Origin: Melastoma dodecandrum
Taxonomy: Eukaryota; Streptophyta; Magnoliopsida; Myrtales; Melastomataceae
Reading direction: 5' to 3'
Assembly (NCBI GenBank): GCA_029817715.1
Contig: JARUPY010000083.1
Span: forward strand, 4,278,001-4,342,000
DNA: 64,000 nt
This document shows, one piece after another, positions 23,000 through 35,759 of this stretch (positions within the stretch are counted from its first letter, which is position 1; each line of letters opens with the position of its first letter). Made by a program: the position numbers and the translations under genes. Under the pieces are notes generated by a model that saw only the letters and a program-made list of their open reading frames with translations, searched no databases and was not told the origin of the DNA.

Positions 23000-24139
23000 A
23001 AAATATCAAAGGCGAAATAACATTAAATTCTAACTCGATGATGAGTTCTGGGGTTTGGTCAGGAGTTCCGCCGACAACCATTGTCGGATTTAATATTTCT
23101 AAAAAGCTGTGTCCTGTGGAGAACAATTTCGCAAGCTTTACAAGACCTGCAAGACACCACGTGCTCCCCAGAAAGGAATTTAAAAAGAAAAATCGCAAGT
23201 GTTCGGTTGGTCAGAAACATCTCCGTATCGTAAAATAATTTCTGAATCGGGTCGGGGGCTTGTTTCAGTTCGCGTAAAGAATATCATTATTAATAAAAAA
23301 TAATGAAAATAAAAAAACTCAGATCCTATAATTAATTACTTAGTATACCAATGAGATCATAACTCGATATGTCTAATAAAATTTCAATATCAGATATAAT
23401 TACATGACAAAATAACTTTGAAATAACTTTGTGTTGTTTGTCTCTATTTTTATATTGATTTTTGTTAATTTTGAATTTCTTTGTATGAAAGCCAAACAAA
23501 ACTTTAACGTATGGTTTTATAGACTAAAAAAAGAAAAATATTTAAAAAAGTGAAAATAACATTTTTTTTTGAGATTTTTATGACTACATCAAAGGAATTG
23601 GAGTCGAAACTAAAGTGATTTCTGATGCTATAAAAAAACTTGCGCAAAATCGATGAATGTTGAATGATTGGTCTGTTGTGAGAATTGATACTATGAAATA
23701 AGTGGATGATGAGATGAAAGAACAAGATGGAGATGCTGGAGGTCCACTTATTATAAGACGTGTGTCAGACTATATTAAGATCTTATTTGACTTTCGCTAG
23801 ACGATATTTAAAATCGATCAATATAAAAATAAAAGTTATTAAAAAAATTGGATGACAAAGTTAAATCTAAAATGCCATAAATTTATATTGGCCAAATTAT
23901 ATTAATAACTTCCGGGCAAATGGGGTAATACAAGCTGTTTCGGTACGATGTTCTTACAGGGAAACAAAACATCGCGTCCCCACACACAAAGACACAGTCC
24001 CTAGCATATTTTGCATCCCATGTGACCGACCACTACTTACTTCCCTTCACCTGTACTTGTTCCCATGTTGTCGCCCCCCCTTCTCCCAATATAATCTCCC
24101 CCCTCAACAGAAATCCATCTCAATATCGACCACTGTAAA
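23000..24139. other. AT-rich spacer upstream of the Aux/IAA gene
   Basis: No gene or clear repeat is seen. The last 150 bp are C-rich and pyrimidine-rich, in keeping with a plant 5' UTR for the Aux/IAA gene. Confidence 0.4.
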
Positions 24140-25029
24140 ATGGACCTCAAGATGTCCACCGACCGGGCCTTGGAGCTTCGGCTTGGCCTCCCTGGGGACT
24201 CCCCAGCCGAGCCCCGGCAAGAGAAGAAGAGGTTGTTCTGGGAGATCGCCGACAAGGGGTCTAAGAACGACGACTTGCAGACAAAAAACCAGGTTGTGGG
24301 TTGGCCTCCTGTGTGCTCGTATAGGAAGAGGGCGATCCCGCCGAGCAAGAAGGAGGCCGATCCGTGCAAGACTTTCGTGAAGGTCAGCATGGACGGGGCG
24401 GTCTACCTCCGGAAGATTGAGTTGGGGGCACAAGGAGGGTACCGGGAACTCGTGAAGGCGATCCAGACGCTCTTCAGCTGCACCGGAATCGGTACGTCTT
24501 TATTTTTCCCTTAACAACTAGAAATAGTCACGATCAATGAGATGGTTGTGATTGTAGGATTAGCCGAGGACACCGAGGAGGATGATTTATTGGAGTATAT
24601 GTTGATCTACGAGGACAAGGATGGAGATTGGATGCTTGTTGGAGATGTGCCATGGAAGTAAGTCCCCCAACTTCTCTCCCTAATTAATTAAAGTTACCTT
24701 ATTGAATTAGTAGTCACTATGATAATATGTCTAGCCATGACCACATAACACATCCGTTCTTGTAAACTATTATTGAGAATTTATTACCTTACTCTTTAAA
24801 GAAACTAGGAGATAAGTAAGGGACAGCTCGGGAGATGGAAAATCGTGGGATGTCTGTCCCAATGATGGGCACAGAATGAGTTTCGTTTCGAACCTAAAGG
24901 AGAAGTGCTGTTCTGTTCGATAGGATGTTCCTGGGATCGTGCAAGAGGCTGAGGGTCGCCAAGAGGTCTGACTACGTCAAGCACGTGGGCCTGTCGACGC
25001 CCCACCACCACCGTCTTTCCGTTGGGTAG
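24140..25029 (+). CDS. Auxin-responsive Aux/IAA repressor
   Basis: Short canonical Aux/IAA protein, 185 aa, in three exons: 24140-24491, 24558-24657 and 24924-25029 (GT-AG, total 558 nt). Domain I is LELRLGLPG, an LxLxL EAR motif that recruits TOPLESS. Domain II is VVGWPPV, the TIR1/AFB auxin degron. Domains III and IV form the PB1 fold: [16 protein letters not shown], then [16 protein letters not shown] and [12 protein letters not shown]. The protein is nuclear, represses ARF transcription factors and is degraded when auxin binds its receptor. All key motifs are intact. Start codon: ATG 24140, with a possible second ATG at 24152. I cannot assign a specific IAA number. Confidence 0.95.
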
Positions 25030-26573
25030 ACTGTCGAGACAGTTTCAATGAGAGTAACTCCTAGATATACGCTGAAGTTGGAGGCCCTAAGTCCATGGAT
25101 CGTACGTGGCTACTATTGATTCAATGCCATTTCCAATTGTCCGAAAAAGTATCATTTTTTCTTCCTTTTTATCCAGTGCACACATCTATTCTTGTAAGGA
25201 CTACTTATGTTACGTGACCTGTGGACGTAGTTTTTCACTCGAACCAACAGAAAATGCATGTACGAGACACTACCGGCGAGGAGGAAGACGAAGTGGCCCA
25301 ATCTGGCGTACTGGGCCCAAATGTCACTGAAGGGTGGTCCAAAAGTATCGGCCCGATGTTCCCAAATACAAGTCCCAACTAAAATGCAGATCATAAACTA
25401 AGGAGTTCGAAAATTATACGCAAAATATATAGTTATAGTTAAAACTTTTGAAAAATTTTCTATTTTTTCAACTACTTATTACAAAGCCTGTGTGGCCTTT
25501 TAGCCTTGGTTAGCGTCTAACATGACTTCATGACTCAGACTTCGTTTATTACACGTAGGTTGTTGGACGGTTTTCATCAATACAAACTTATAACAAAATC
25601 GATAAAATAGAAAATTTTGATTTCAAAAATATATTATGAAGTCTCCACAAAAGACAAGCGTCCGAGGAATGTTCAAAATTAGATATGACTACCGAACATG
25701 AGTATGAGTTTGCATACATCTATATCTAATTATTATGAATTCATTTACAAATATGGATCTAAGAGGAAATGACTGATGTATAAACTATAAGAAAACGAAA
25801 AAATAGAAAATATAAAATAAAAAGATAATTTAATTTACCCAAAATTATTTATTTATGGTTGATTATAGCTACCAGAGGTCACACGCTGGTTGGTCCCGTT
25901 CTATGGAGCCTCTCCCAAGTACTTGACCACACTGAAAGGATATACAGAAACTTCAGAGTAGGAGTGATAGCGGGAGTAACCTGTAGATTTTCCAACAGCC
26001 ATTGGAATGAATATGATTCATGTTCTCTTGACTGCGTCCATCCCGATTATACCCCGAAGCAGACAGAGAAGATGGACGGGAAGGTGCAAAACGTGTACCC
26101 GAAGAACTCGTCATCCATGGTGTTGTACAACTACGGCCCTCCCAAGAGCCGGGTGCTGACCCCGGAGCTCGGAGCACCCAGGCAGGCACCTATTCGCGCA
26201 GGTTCCAGTGGCTAGACGACGGGGACATACGAGGTCATGGAAAGCAACCCGACCACCCTGGGGGGGGACCCTGGTTAGACAACTGGATGGACCGCGAGTT
26301 CGGAGTACAAGAAATTAGCTCAGTAAGGAGCCCATAAAACATCGGCTTGGCCACGTTGTTGTCGTCCCAAAAATTCCATATTTCGAGCATTCGTCCCTCG
26401 CCCCCAACTTGTTGCGGCTGGCTGTATCTCTCTTCTTGCTCGTGCCGTCTTTTGCGTACTTGTAATCTTTCCAAGTATTAAGGTTGTTCTGGAGGGAGCA
26501 AAACCTTTTTATCCTTTGCCTTAAAGCCTGCATCCCACCACAACGTCTAATCATTTGTGCACATGTCAAGAAA
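25030..26573. other. Spacer between the Aux/IAA gene and a copia element
   Basis: No supported gene. An open stretch at 25859-26215 (118 codons on the + strand) has somewhat gene-like composition near its end, but I recognise no motif and see no splice partner. It may be a decayed gene fragment or chance. Confidence 0.35.
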
Positions 26574-29500
26574 GAAAGAATTCTCCTTGTATGAAGCAGA
26601 GGAAGGGGAACAAGGAGGGAAAGAAGTTGCTGTCAAGATGGAAAAGAATATGAAGAGATGAAGACCAGGCTTAAGTAAATGGACTTACAACTTAATAATT
26701 TTATAAAAGCCTATCAATAGGCCCGATGTTACAAGTTTGTGTGTTATAACAAACACGCACACACACAAACCAATGCAAGACAGTAATAACAAACTTCTCT
26801 GTCCTTTTTGTTTTGCTCTTCTGGTGAAATGATCGGTGGTGGTGGCTGAGATCCCCAGCGTTGATATGGTATCAGAGCGGCGCTCTTTCGCTGTAGTTGT
26901 TGCGGGACAGTCAGGTCAGCAGCGAGCAGAAGCATCGAACCCAGAAGGTGGAGTTGAGATGCAGGGAACAGTTATAAACAGAGGAGCTGGGTTCGTGGAC
27001 GATCAGACCTCGCCTTACTATATTCAGCAGACAGATAATCTCAATTCGGTGATGGTAACACCTCCTCTCAATGGCCTTAACTACTATACTTGAAGCAGGT
27101 CCTTTGAGATGGCATTAGTCTTTCGAAATAAACTGGGTTTTGTGGATGGAAGTATACCTATGCCAAATGAGAGCCATGAGACATATTTGGCCTAAAAGCG
27201 TTGTAATACGCTGGTCACTGCTTGGTTACTCAAATCTGTCAATGAGACTATAGCTAGTAACATATTTTATATTAGTACTGCTGTGGATATCTGAAAAACT
27301 CTGAGAAGAAGGTATGCTCAGCCAAATAGAACCAAGATATGGAAGTTACAGGCTTCATTGGCAGCAGTGACACATGGAACTATGTCTGTTGATGAATATT
27401 ACACAGAACTAAATGGAATTGGGGAAGAATTGAAGCATGTAAGGCCATTGCCACATTGTGAATGCGGGAAATGTGATGAGAAGTGTTTTGAAAAATTTGT
27501 GTTGAGTCACATGGAAGATCACATACATAGGTTCTTATATGGATTGAACGACTGTTATCACCTTTTAAAAACTAGGGTACTGGCAATGAAGCATTTTCCT
27601 AGTCTGGATGAAGTTTATGGTTTAGCACTACAGGAAGAGACGTATAAGAATGAGAGAGAAGGTAGAGGAGTTCAATCTGATTTGAAGGAGGAATCAATGG
27701 CGTTTGTGGCACCTGCTAATACACAGTTTGAGTTCAAGAAGAAATTGCAACAACGACGTGGAGAAGTCTATTGTGATCACTGTGGTAAAAGAGGGCATGT
27801 CAAAGGAAGTGTTTTCAACTCATTGGATATCTAGTTTTCACTGGAGTAAGGAAGGGAAGATTTGCACCTCACAGAGCAGCAGCTGTTGTACCTGATGGGA
27901 ACTTAGTCAAGTCTTCGAGCAATCAAGAACTCAATGAAGTTAAGATGCAAGTTCAGCAGCTAATGTCAATTCTAAGTGTTCATAATGAACAGCCGAAACT
28001 TGCCGCATTCTGCATCTTCTTCTTCCAATGAGCTTGAAAGTTTAAACTTACTTACTAATGCAGCAGGTAATCAAAATAATGTAACTCTTTCTGCAAAATG
28101 GATTGTTGATACTGGGGCAACAAACCACATTGTTAGCAATCCAAACTTCTTGTCCAAACACTCTTCAGTTCAAAATCTGTCTATTTTCCTACCAAATAGA
28201 CAGAAAGCCTAGGTCACTCATGTTGGTGAAGTAATACTTCATACTAACTTCATCCTCAAGAATGTCTTATACATACCAACCTTTCATATGAATCTAATTT
28301 CAGTGAGTAAATTGATGAAATCCAGTAAATGTTGTGTTCTTTTCCTTAAACACTTTTGTTTTATACAGGCTTTGTCCACATGGAAGATGATTGGACTGGC
28401 TAAGGAAGTAAGAGGACTATATATCTTGTAGGAAAGTTGGGGAGATACTCTTGTCAACCACCATGTTGCATCTGCAATGCATGACACTACTTTTAAAACT
28501 TTTGATGTATGGCACTTTCAACTTGGACATCCTTCTTTGGAAAAACTCAAGTATATTCACTCTTGTAATGAATTAACACCTGCATTATGTGATCAAAGTT
28601 TTGTTCAGTTTGCCATTATGTTAAACAGAAGAGATTACATTTCCAGTTCATACACAAACTACCAAACACACATTTGAGCTTATACATTGCGATATCAGGG
28701 GTCCTGTCTCTTCCTTGTCCATAGATGGATATAAATAATTTCTAACGATTGTGGATGATTATAGTAGAGTGACATGGGTGTTTTTGTTACAAAATAAATC
28801 AGAGGCTAGTACATACACAAAACAGTTTTTCACTTTAATAGAAACTCAATATCATTCATGTGTCAAAATAATCTGAACAGACAATGGGAAGGAATTCATG
28901 GTGACAGATTTTTACAAAAGCAAAGGGATTATACATCAAACAAGTTGTGTAGCAACTCCTCAGCAAAATGGCATTGTGGAGAGAAAGCACCAGCACATTT
29001 TAAATGTTGTAAGAGCATCGTTACTTCAGTCCAACTTGCCGTTGAAATTTTGGGCAGATACAGTTCAAACTGTTGTTCATATTATTAATAGGCTACCTAC
29101 TTCAGTTTTGCAAAACAAAAGTCCACTTGAATTGTTGTTGGGTGTTAAACAAGATTATACACATTTAAAGGTGTTTGGATGCTTGTGTTTTGCTTCCACA
29201 TTACAACATGGAAGGTCAAAGTTTGATGCAAGAGCAATAAAATGTGTTTTTATTGGTTATCAAGTAGGAACCAAAGGTTATAGACTCTATGACATGCAGA
29301 ACAATAGAGTTTTTGTATCTAGAGATGTCATGTCATATTCTATGAACATGTCTTTCCATTCAAGTGTCTGAATACTGATTTCTTCTCACATGACACATCC
29401 AATATTAATTCCAGGATTCCTTTACCTCAGTGACATTCATATTCCTACTTCAGAACAATTTATACATCTTGATACATTAGCATCTGAAATATTAAATGCA

Positions 29501-31635
29501 TTAGAGAACATTCCTTCACATAACACATCTACATCGCATCATGATAATTCTGGTTCTTTAAGAACCAATGGTAGATAAAGGAGACCTCCAACTTACCTGC
29601 AAGACTATCACTACTCTCTTGCCATGACTTTAGCCGGTTTAAATCATTCTCCTACCAAGTCTGTCATCTCTTCAATTTCCTCTACTAAACATGAACTTAG
29701 CAATTTTCTTTCATATTCTCATCTTTCTCCTGGATAGAAACACTTTGTTATCAATCTCATGATGTTTGTTGTTCCTGTTACCTTTTCTGAGGCTGCTTGT
29801 TCTGAACATTGGTGCAATGCTATAGCTGCAGAGCTGGATGTATTGGCTGATCGTCAAACCAGGGTTTTGACTAAATTACCTGAAGGGAAGATACCTATTG
29901 GCTGTAAGTGGGTTTTTAAAACCAAATACAATGCAGATGGGAGCATTAGCAAGTATAAAGCAAGGTTGGTGGCTAAAGGGTACACACAACGTGAAGGGAT
30001 TGATTACACTAATACATTCAATCAAGTGGCCAAGCATACAACTCTTAGGATGTTTTTAGCCTTGGCTGCAAGCTTCAATTGGCATCTTTGTCAAATGGAC
30101 ATCAATAATGCTTTTCTTAATGGTGATTTGGATGAAGAAGCATACATGCTGCTGCCTCCTGGGCTCCAAGTCAATCCTTTGCAGTTTAAGGGGGAGAAGA
30201 GGGTTGTTTGTAAACTGCAAAAGGCATTATATAGATTGAAACAGGCCTCGAGACAATGGAATTCTAAGTTTGTAGCTGCTTTGCAGGGTTATGGTTTTGT
30301 ACAATAAAAATCAGATCATTCTTTGTTTATTTAAGGGAAAGGAGGACCTGATTTCATAGCATTGCTAGTGTACGTGGATGACATAGCTGCTGGTGGACCA
30401 AATTTAGCTGAAATTGAGAATTTCAAGCTCTATTTGAGCAGTGTTTTCAAATTAAAGGATTTGGGAAGTCTAAAGTTCTTTCTCGGGCTTGAAGTGGCAA
30501 GGTCAAAGAAAGGGATAATGCTTTCTCAAAGGAAATACACTTTGGAAATGATGCAGAGTCATGGACTGCTGGGGAGTAAACCAGTTGGAGTGCTAATGTC
30601 ACCCAATCACAAGTTGTTTAAAGAAGGGGGAGAAGAGCTTGAGGACCCAACAGAATACAGTCGGCTAGTTGGAAAGCTGTTGTATCTTACTCTCACTCAT
30701 CCAGACATTAGTTATGCAGTACAAGTGTTGTCACAGTTCATGGCACAACCCAGAGTTTCACATTTGGAAGCTGCTTATCAAGTTTTGAGGTATCTAAAAG
30801 GATTTCTAGGTGCTGGCATAGTTTTTAGCTCTGATGAGGCACTTAAGTTAACTGCTTTTGTAGACAGTGATTGGGGAAGCTGCATTGATTCAAGGAGGTC
30901 GTTGACAGTTTATTGTGTGTATTATGGAGACTCACTGATCAGTTGAAAAGCAAAGAAGCAGGCCACTGTAGCTAGAAGTTCAGCAGAGGCTGAATATAGG
31001 GCGCTAGGAATGGTGACATGTGAAGTAGTTTGGTTGCTGTCCCTATTTGAGGAATATGGAGTTGAGATTAGCAAACCAGTTGAAGTTTAGTGTGATAATC
31101 AATCAGCAATTCACATAGCGAAGAAACCAGTATTTCACGAAAGAACCAAGCACATTGAAATGGACTGTCATTTTGTGTCAGAGAAGATACAAAATGAAAC
31201 AATTAGTTTGAAGTATGTGACTACAAGACAGCAAGTGGCTGACTTATTCACAAAGGCATTTTCTAGTCCAAGATTCAATTGGTTAAAGGGCAAGATGAGC
31301 ATGAAGGATGTCTATGCTCCTCTTGAGGAGGAGTGTCAAGAAAGAAAGGAATTCTCCTTGTCTGAAGCAGAGGAAGAGGAACAAGTAGGAAAAGAAGTTG
31401 CTGTCAATATGGAAAAGAAGAAGAAGAGATGAAGACTGGGCTAAAGTAAATGGGCTTACAACTTAATAATTTTGTAAAAGTCTGTCAATAGGCCCGACAT
31501 TACAAGTTTGTATGTTATAACAAACACGCACACACAAATCAATGCAAGACAATAATAACAAACTTCTCTCTCCTTTCTGTTTTGCTCTTCTAGTGAAATG
31601 ATCGGTGGTGGTGGCCGGGAGTCCCGGCGTTAATA
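26574..31635 (+). mobile_element. Ty1/copia element with perfect 5-bp target duplication
   Basis: LTRs at 26574-26866 and 31334-31635, both starting TGTCAAGAAAGAAAG and ending in CGTTGATA / CGTTAATA. The 5-bp target duplication GCACA is exact at 26569-26573 and 31636-31640. The primer-binding site TGGTATCAGAGC starts at 26867 directly after the left LTR. A purine tract TGAGGAGGAG ends at 31333. The internal order is gag, protease, integrase, reverse transcriptase, RNase H, which is the copia order. The coding frame is broken by many stops and at least one frameshift. The LTRs differ at many positions, so the insertion is not recent. Confidence 0.95.
26836..31432 (+). pseudogene. Degenerate copia gag-pol
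   Basis: Successive broken pieces can be read. The gag region (27358-27834) ends in a CCHC knuckle YCDHCGKRGHVK, where the frame is lost. The protease is WIVDTGATNHIVSN (about 28100). The GAG-pre-integrase block is VWHFQLGHPSLEKL (about 28510). The integrase has LIHCDIRGP, IVDDYSRVTW and [12 protein letters not shown] (28680-28990). Reverse transcriptase shows CKWVFKTKYNADGS and MDINNAFLNGDL (29759-30307), then LLVYVDDIAAGG with the YVDD active site (30362 onward). RNase H is AYVDSDW-like (FVDSDWGS) and RSSAEAEYRAL, ending near 31320. At least eight in-frame stops or shifts separate these pieces. The reading runs into the right LTR. Confidence 0.88.
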
Positions 31636-31676
31636 GCACATAAAAAGATGTAATGACAACATAAAACATCCATTTT

Positions 31677-32245
31677 CGCTGACTTTACTAAAAATTTTCC
31701 GTTAGTAAAATCAACTCAGAATTAGTAAAAAAAGTAGTAAAATTTACTAGCTTTTTTACTAATTGTACGTTGACTTTACTAAAAGTTGTTAGTTTTTTAG
31801 TAAAGTCAACGTACAGATAGTAAAAATATTAGTAAATTTTACTATTTTTTTTACTAAATTTGAGTTGACTTTTACTAACGGAAAAGTTTTAGTAAGGTCA
31901 GCGCAAATTTATTAAAAAAAGTAGTAAAATTTACTACTTTTTAATGTGCGAAAGAAGCCGAAAATTAGTAATTGTTTACAAATTATGGTGTCTTTTTTAG
32001 TAAAAAAGTCTTCCAATTAGTAAAACTGTTAGTAAAGTCCTACGTTTTTAGTAAATGTTTACTAATTTTGATATGTTTTTACTAAAAATATTAGTAAACT
32101 GTTACTAAAAAATGAACGTGTTTACTAACGAATTTACTAATTAGAACAGTGTTTTCGAACGTAACTCCGAACCTATTTTGGATGTGAAATTACCGGGTTA
32201 CCCTGGTTACTAAACTTATTACTAATTTACGAAACATATTACTAA
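31677..32245. repeat. Left terminal inverted repeat of the large MULE
   Basis: Begins TCGCTGACTTTACTAAAA and contains dozens of TTTACTAA/TTAGTAAA octamers in both orientations. The inner part ends ..GTTACTAAACTTATTACTAA and pairs with the segment starting about 40440. It starts only about 40 bp from the copia element on its left. Confidence 0.82.
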
Positions 32246-32988
32246 TTTTCTTTGTGTTAAGTGACCCCTACCCAATAATTTACTAACTTAATTACTAATT
32301 TGTAAGTCTAGTGACGTAAATTGTGCTAAGTTTAACCCCACATCCGCATTTAATTGGCTGGTGGTTTGCGTCTGTAGTTCTATTTGGAGTCGTTCCACCG
32401 GTCTTCCTGACGAGGTGTTGCTCCCGTAGGCAGAGGTAGTAATCCAAGCTGCAGACGGTCATTCAAAGATTCTCCAATTCGTCAGCTGCTCTTCGTCCCT
32501 GATTTCTCCCAGCCGACATTCCGTCATCGTCCCATATCTTGGGCTTTGTGGCTGCGTCCCAGATTTGCTGGTGCAGGTAGTCTTCGTCCCAAATCTTGGG
32601 CAGAAAGTCGTCTTCAACCCAGACCACATTCTGCAGGTCATCCTCCGAGATCTTTGGCTGGAGGGCGACGTCCCAGGTCTTCGGCATCGTCCCTCCTCTT
32701 CGGCCGCAGGTGGAGTTTCATGCTCATCTTCTTCAGCTGCAGCTGGTCCGATAGGGGAGTGTTCTTCGACTGGAGGCAGAGTGACGAGTTGATATTTGTC
32801 CCCTGCAGGTGGTCGGATAGGTTCATCTTGTTCGGATTGTGGTGGGTTTTGGGTTTGCGTCATTGTTGGCCTGAAGAAATGGAAAGTGTATTGAACGCGG
32901 AGAAGTCAAGATTTGGTGAAGAACATGATGTTGATTCTGCAATTATTATTCATCATCCCTAATATATTGATAACCTTCCATCATTAAT

Positions 32989-35138
32989 GTGAATGTAGGT
33001 GAGCAAGATGTTCAACAGTTCTTCAATATAGTCAGTGATATGAATGAAGAACATATATTGAATATGTCATTTGGTACTGCCGAAGAAGTTGAAGAGTTCA
33101 TTAAAATGTATGCAATGGTTCATGGGTTTTCAGTTTGTAAAAACAATCTACAGAAATTAAGAAACGGTGAATGCGTCATGAGAAAGTGGGTTTGTTCAAG
33201 GGAAGGCGAGTGTTCCGATGTCCCTGTGTTGACAGCGAGAAGTCGGGTTAGAGCATCTGTGAAGAACGGTTGCAAGTGTTTCTTTAAAGCGAGAGTGGAG
33301 GTTAATGGGCAGTGGAATTTGGTTGCAGTTCAGTTGGAACACAATCATGACATGGTGAGTGAACGTCTGTCATATTTCATGTGAGAGAGGCGGCAAGTTT
33401 GCGACGAAGATATGACCTTTGTCCGTCGAATGCTTGACGATGGATTTAGACAGTGTGATATTATGCGACTAGTAGTACACGCATCTGGTGGATACTCACG
33501 TGCCGGTTTCCTAATTAAGGACCTCAATAATTGGAAGTTGAAGGAAGAGTCTGCTGGGGTGGCTGGTCGTTGTGATTCAGTCCTTGCATATCTCCTGTCT
33601 AGGAGGAACAGTGACAGTGGCATGGCGTTCGAATCACATGTGAAAAATAATGAAGTGACACGCATATATTGGGCGGACAGTACCTCAATCACTGATTACC
33701 AATCATTCGGCGATGTCGTAGCACTGGACTCAACGTTTAAGACAAACAATTATGGAATGCAAATGGTGATCATCGTCGGTGTCAATCATCACCATCAAAC
33801 TACTGTGTTTGGGTCTGCTTTAATGAGTTATGAAACCATTGCGAACTACACTTGGCTCCTACGTACTCATACACAGATCATGGGAGGCAAACATCCGCTA
33901 AGCGTGGTCACAGACGCCGACAAAGCGATGATTGCTTCTGTGAGAGAAGTATGGCCATTTTCAAGGCATAGGTTATGTCTTTGGCATTTTAGTCGGAATA
34001 TCAAGTGTCGTGTACAGGACCCGGGTATGCGAGCTCGTATTTCGTCATTCATGTACAACAGTAGACCAAGTGAAGAAGTTGAAGAGTAGTGGTATTCTTT
34101 AATGAGCCATACAGGATCCATAAGCATTAGATGGCTACAACAAATTTATGCGTGCCGACATATGTGGTGGCAAACGTATCTGCATGGTCATTTCTGGGCA
34201 GAGCTTAGAAGCGCTCAACGATGCGAACGAATGCACCATTACATGAAGGGATATGTCGACAGGAAACATAAACTGCATGATTTCGTTAACAATTTTAAGC
34301 GCGCAGTTGTTGATCTTCGTCACAAGGAATACGAAGAAGGCTTCAAATCAATGCATAAGGCATTCAAGCCAAGTACGATGTTGCGCCGACTTGAGGAGGA
34401 TGCAAGTCAATTGTACACCCTAAGTTCTTTTCGTAGAGTTCAGTCCGAAATGAAAAAGGAAGCACGATTTTATGTGGAAGATATAGTTGACGGGAATATA
34501 GTGAGGGTATACACTCTTTTGTGTTATGACGGTGAGCATAGATGCATGCAACTGTCATCTGGCAAACAAAATGTCCAACTCAGTTGCAGCTGCTTACATT
34601 TTGAGACATTTGGTTTTTCGTGTGTCCACCTCTTTCACGTTGCGAAAGTTGAAGGATTCTTGACCATACCAAAGCATCTGGTCAATAAAAGGTGGACAAA
34701 GTTAGCTAAAAGTGCATGTTCTGAACTTCTATCTTCCCGTGATACGGTGTCGACATCAATGGTCAACGACAGGGTATTCTCATGACTGCATGCCGGCGGA
34801 TGTGTTTTCTTGCTGGAAGATCAGACAACGAATTTCGGATGGTTCAGAAAAAAATTCAATCATTGACGTTGGAGTTGGAGAGTAGTAGTGTGGAGAAGGA
34901 AGGTTTAACGGGGGTTGATAATCGCGTCGCGTATAATATTGGTGACCAAATTCGTAAAGAGTATGTCATTCACGGTAGCAAGGAAGAAACTGGTATGGGT
35001 CCCTCTCAACGATTTCATGATCGTGGCCTCAATAACGAGAAACTACCGAACGTCTGTAGTGAAAGTTGTTTTGAAATAGAAGAGGATGTGCGATGTGAAG
35101 ACAGCTCAGTTTATGGACAGATAAAAGTGTACCCATAA
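32989..35138 (+). pseudogene. FAR1/MULE-type transposase with two in-frame stops and one shift
   Basis: One reading frame runs from about 32989 to 34785 with only two stops, TGA at 33382-33384 and TAG at 34087-34089. The frame then shifts near 34785 into an ORF ending at 35138. The order is a FAR1-type DNA-binding domain with its Cys/His residues (CSREGECSDVP..CKCFFKARV..LEHNHDM), then the MULE DDE transposase with VVALDSTFKTNNYG and SVVTDADKAMIASV and the motif LCLWHFSRNIKC. A SWIM zinc finger follows (CSCLHFETFGFSCVHLFHV). The first stop lies just after a GTGAGT, so an intron is possible there, but simple decay is also likely. Confidence 0.85.
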
Positions 35139-35759
35139 CTTAAAATTTCGACAGCATAACGGCAGTATTTTGACAAAACATAAACCTGTCCATTCAGTTA
35201 CCAAAGGTACGCTATGTACCGACCGACTATTCTGTTACAACATTTACATATTCCAAAATTGCAACTTCGAATGAGCAGGTTGCCAGCTATTACAGGTCGT
35301 CAGCAGGGCGTCAAAATCAGGTCGTCAGCAGGTCGATTGAGCAGGTTGGCAGCAGGTCGTCAAAATCAGGAATTGGGCATGTGTTGCTCAAGGAATGTAC
35401 AGGATGCATATGGTCCGTCAAATGTCTATCGACCTGCATCCCATGTTGAAGCATCACTGCTCTCCGGCTTCTTACTCCTCTTGTTCGCATCATCTTTAAC
35501 TTTCTGCTGTATTCTTTTCTTAACCTCATTCCCAGGGCATTTGATCATGCTAACAACTAGCCGCAACCTATCAGCAATGCCTACGGTCTAACACACACAC
35601 ACACATATCAATTAGCGGGTCAGCTGTCGATGAAAAGAAATGCAAGTGTCTATCCAGAATTCACGCACAAATACAGTCTAACACGGGTACGATCATACGG
35701 TCTAACTACACAAAGCCTGTGAGTGTTTGACAGTAATTACGTTGAATGAGTTAATGAAC

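Noticed and set aside
25859..26215. 118-codon ORF as a gene
   Set aside because: No motif, no conserved start and no intron partner; left as unassigned.
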